Shown here: positions 62,466-64,000 of the stretch, one piece after another
How the letters are laid out: every line of letters starts with the position of its first letter
Numbering within the stretch: the stretch's first letter is position 1
DNA from: Paracidovorax konjaci
GTDB taxonomy: Bacteria > Pseudomonadota > Gammaproteobacteria > Burkholderiales > Burkholderiaceae_C
Direction: 5' to 3'
Length of the DNA: 64,000 bases
Assembly: GCF_900112675.1 (NCBI RefSeq)
Contig: NZ_FOMQ01000005.1
Coordinates: forward strand, 333,159 to 397,158
The notes under the pieces: model-generated
What the model saw: only the letters and a program-made list of their open reading frames with translations
Databases searched by the model: none
Told to the model about the DNA's origin: nothing
Program-made: the position numbers and the translations under genes

Positions 62466-62862
62466 TGCCGCTGGCATCACGAAATTGCTGCAGGCAGCGC
62501 GGCGCAATCTGGCCGATGCGCGCATTGCCGAAGTCAGTCCCGACAACCGCTTCGACGCGGCCTACAAATGCATCATGCAATGCGCCATGGTGGGATTGTG
62601 GGCCAACGGCTACCGCACCTCGACGAGCCAGCCAGGGCACCATCAGACGGCCATCCAGAGCCTCGGGCTAACGCTGGGCGTAGCGCAGCCCTCCATCATC
62701 GTGCTGGATGCTCTGCGCAGGCAACGTAACGTGAGCGACTACGAGGGTGATCCGGTGTCTACTGCCACGCTGCAGGCCTGCGTCGAGCAGGCTGCGCAAT
62801 TGCTGGCGCACACTGAAAGTTGGTTAGAGGTGCACCGGGCCGATCTCCTGACTGCACCTTGA
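62413..62862 (+). CDS. HEPN-domain protein (toxin type)
   Basis: 149 residues, all-helical: MSLQNLLAIGRLQAHQPDAAGITKLLQAARRNLADARIAEVSPDNRFDAAYKCIMQCAM, then RRQRNVSDYEGDPVS near 108-122. The canonical HEPN RNase motif R-x4-6-H is not present; RNVSDY takes its place, as in the SAV_6107-like branch. GGGAGGAG lies 5 nt before the ATG inside the MNT gene. Together with the preceding gene it forms a HEPN/MNT toxin-antitoxin module; whether it is an active RNase is open. Confidence 0.8.
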   Translation: MSLQNLLAIGRLQAHQPDAAGITKLLQAARRNLADARIAEVSPDNRFDAAYKCIMQCAMVGLWANGYRTSTSQPGHHQTAIQSLGLTLGVAQPSIIVLDALRRQRNVSDYEGDPVSTATLQACVEQAAQLLAHTESWLEVHRADLLTAP

Positions 62863-62951
62863 ACACAGCCTATCCGATGGAGTTATTCCAGCGGGTGGTG
62901 ACGGCCAGCCTGGAGGTGATGAAGATCGTGAAGGCATTGCCCAAGCCATGA

Positions 62952-63290
62952 GGGAGAGCCAAGACCAGCCTTTTAAAGGGGCGCATCTGGACCAAGAATG
63001 GCGATGCCGTAGAACACTTCAAGGTGATGCTTACTCGGTGCCGGGACGGGTCGCGGGTCTCCGATGCGTCAGATCACAGTGACATGGCGGCCCTGCTGGA
63101 GGTATACGAATCAGTCCTAGATGCAGGTCAGCCTACCAAGGTTGGAGCAGGTGTGTCGCACTTCGAGCGACGCAAAGACCGGGATCACCCCGGAAATACC
63201 TCATGCTTTTTCGTTATGCACACCGACGGAACCAGCACCGACTTCAGCATGCGGCGAGCACTGGACGTTGCCACCGAGAAGGCGCCCTGA
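62952..63290 (+). pseudogene. DUF3223-like gene lacking a normal start
   Basis: The open frame 62952-63290 encodes ...KGRIWTKNGDAVEHFKVMLTR, then DHSDMAALLEVYESVLDAG and HPGNTSCFFVMHTDGTSTDFS, which match the DUF3223 domain almost from its beginning. But a stop precedes it at 62949 and there is no ATG, GTG or TTG before the GTG at 63024. An ATG at 62948 reads MRESQDQPFKG in another frame and would join the domain by a +1 shift at TTTTAAAGGGG. The gene is therefore probably frameshifted or cut at its 5' end; a short protein from 63024 remains possible. Confidence 0.6.
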
Positions 63291-63324
63291 CAGCAAAACG
63301 ACCGAGCTGCCTGCTCGATTCGGC

Positions 63325-63654
63325 CTATGAAGCCGACGGTTGGGTGACCTTAGCTGCAGGCAACTCATCGCGGCATAAGGGCCTCACGAGCGACCGTTCA
63401 AATCCGGTTAGGCCAGGGATGTCAGCGGCTCGACGCTTCACCAGCGCGGCGAGTGCCTCATCCAGTGTCTGAGGATTTCCGAGTAACGGAACAATCTGCT
63501 CACCGAGCTGCAGCGGCACCCCGTACTCCTCAAGGGCAATGATGACAGGGCTCATAAAAAGCGATTCCATCTGCCCATTGAAAAATGCGTAGTCCCCGGG
63601 ACGCTTGGAGTGCCGTGCCAGTACCTCACTCTGAATGCGATTCACCGCACTCAT
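63325..63654 (-). CDS. Orphan 109-residue protein next to the IS element, unrecognised
   Basis: It starts MSAVNRIQSEVLARHSKRPGDYAFFNGQMESLFMSPVIIALEEYGVPLQLGEQ and is probably soluble and helical. No family was recognised. Its start lies only a few bases from the IS end, so it may be the 3' part of a longer gene cut by the insertion. It converges with the DUF3223 remnant. GC is lower than the chromosome core, like the whole 61.8-63.7 kb stretch. Confidence 0.45.
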   Translation of the reverse strand: MSAVNRIQSEVLARHSKRPGDYAFFNGQMESLFMSPVIIALEEYGVPLQLGEQIVPLLGNPQTLDEALAALVKRRAADIPGLTGFERSLVRPLCRDELPAAKVTQPSAS

Positions 63655-63663
63655 TAAGAGCGG

Positions 63664-64000
63664 CTAACAAAACGGTGCGAGATGGCGAATGCAAATGACG
63701 CAGCAAGCCAGAGAAAGCAGCGCGACATGAATATCGATGCGACGTTCGAAGCGAGTGCGCAACTTGCCGAAGGCAGCCAACCAAGCGTGGGTGCGCTCCA
63801 CCACCCAGCGATGACGCCCGAGCCGGTCATTGCGCTCGATACCACGCCGGGCAATACGCGCCGTGATGCCCAGCTTGCGCAGGTGGGCTCGGCAACGCGC
63901 AAAGTCATAGCCCTTGTCGGCATGCAACTTGTGGGGCCAACGTCTGGGCCGGCCACGACAGCCTCTCACCGTGGGCAAGGCATCGACCAGTGGCTCGAAG
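63664..64000 (-). mobile_element. IS5-family transposase, C-terminal part (runs off the right edge)
   Basis: The frame is open to the edge and reads FEPLVDALPTVRG, KLHADKGYDFARCRAHLRKLGITARIARRG, then RLGRHRWVVERTHAWLAAFGKLRTRFERR and a hydrophobic end. HADKGYD carries the second catalytic Asp and RHRWVVERTHAWL the catalytic Glu of the IS5 DDE fold (second-half type). The inner end of the element is probably near 63656 (GAGCGGCTAACAAAACGGTG as a possible terminal repeat). The other end is outside the window, so completeness cannot be judged. Confidence 0.88.

Noticed and set aside
62971..62981. TTTTAAAGGGG as a programmed -1 frameshift site
   Set aside because: The shift needed is +1, the codon phase does not fit a slippery heptamer, and the neighbourhood is decaying; an indel is simpler.
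63385..63420. GTTCAAATCC flanked by short pairing bases, like a tRNA T-arm
   Set aside because: No acceptor, D or anticodon arm could be found around it, and it lies inside a coding frame.

Overview
The window is high-GC DNA from a betaproteobacterium of the family Comamonadaceae, most probably Acidovorax/Paracidovorax or a close relative. The evidence is gene content and codon bias (MnmG, RdgC, DUF3297, YheO, PagL and a Czc-type efflux system in typical beta-proteobacterial form, strong CTG/GCC/GGC use) and a short dispersed intergenic element built around ATAGCAAACTAT. It is chromosomal. mnmG lies at the left edge, three parS-like sites fall within 4.1 kb, and a gene-free stretch near 33.4-34.2 kb carries DnaA boxes, so the region is probably close to the replication origin. 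No tRNA, rRNA or CRISPR array was seen.

Layout. 0-7 kb: mnmG (cut by the left edge), then small redox and detoxification genes (FMN reductase, YkgJ, RidA, glutathione transferase, NemA-type ene-reductase, NIPSNAP, TSUP exporter). 7-15.2 kb: a two-component system divergent from a complete czcCBA-type heavy-metal efflux operon. 15.2-16.5 kb: a small, less GC-rich cassette with a Tae4-type peptidoglycan amidase and two tiny membrane proteins. 16.5-21.4 kb: a chemoreceptor and a copper island (copA divergent from copZ-cueR) with two MerR-type promoters. 21.5-25.6 kb: an AlbA_2/HATPase protein, a thiolase, and a second probable effector-immunity pair (BPSL0067-like and STY0301-like). 25.6-33.4 kb: housekeeping and envelope genes, including rdgC, an LTxxQ protein and pagL.

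33.4-34.5 kb holds no gene. It contains two copies, about 542 bp apart, of a module made of DnaA boxes, a GC-rich spacer, a DnaA-trio-like tract and an AT-rich tail. 34.5-43.1 kb is all on the minus strand: a giant GAF/PAS-GGDEF-EAL protein, DAHP synthase, an NlpC/P60 lipoprotein and leuA with a leucine-codon leader peptide. 43.1-52.7 kb: a LysR regulator, a MocR regulator with an operator-like dyad, an ABC binding protein, an exonuclease, DinG and OsmC. 52.7-56 kb: homoserine dehydrogenase behind a Thr/Ile leader-peptide attenuator, a second OsmC-like protein and a secreted collagen-like protein. 56.3-61.2 kb: a five-gene locus (DSD1-family PLP enzyme, LysR, YheO regulator, ornithine-cyclodeaminase-like reductase, threonine-dehydratase-like lyase) suggesting hydroxyaspartate or D-amino-acid metabolism. 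61.3-64 kb: YkgJ, a HEPN/MNT toxin-antitoxin pair, a damaged DUF3223 gene, an orphan fragment and an IS5-family transposase running off the right edge.

Three themes stand out: origin and segregation signals (parS sites, duplicated DnaA-box modules), two orphan interbacterial-effector cassettes without secretion genes, and two amino-acid attenuators (leuA, hom) readable directly from the sequence.
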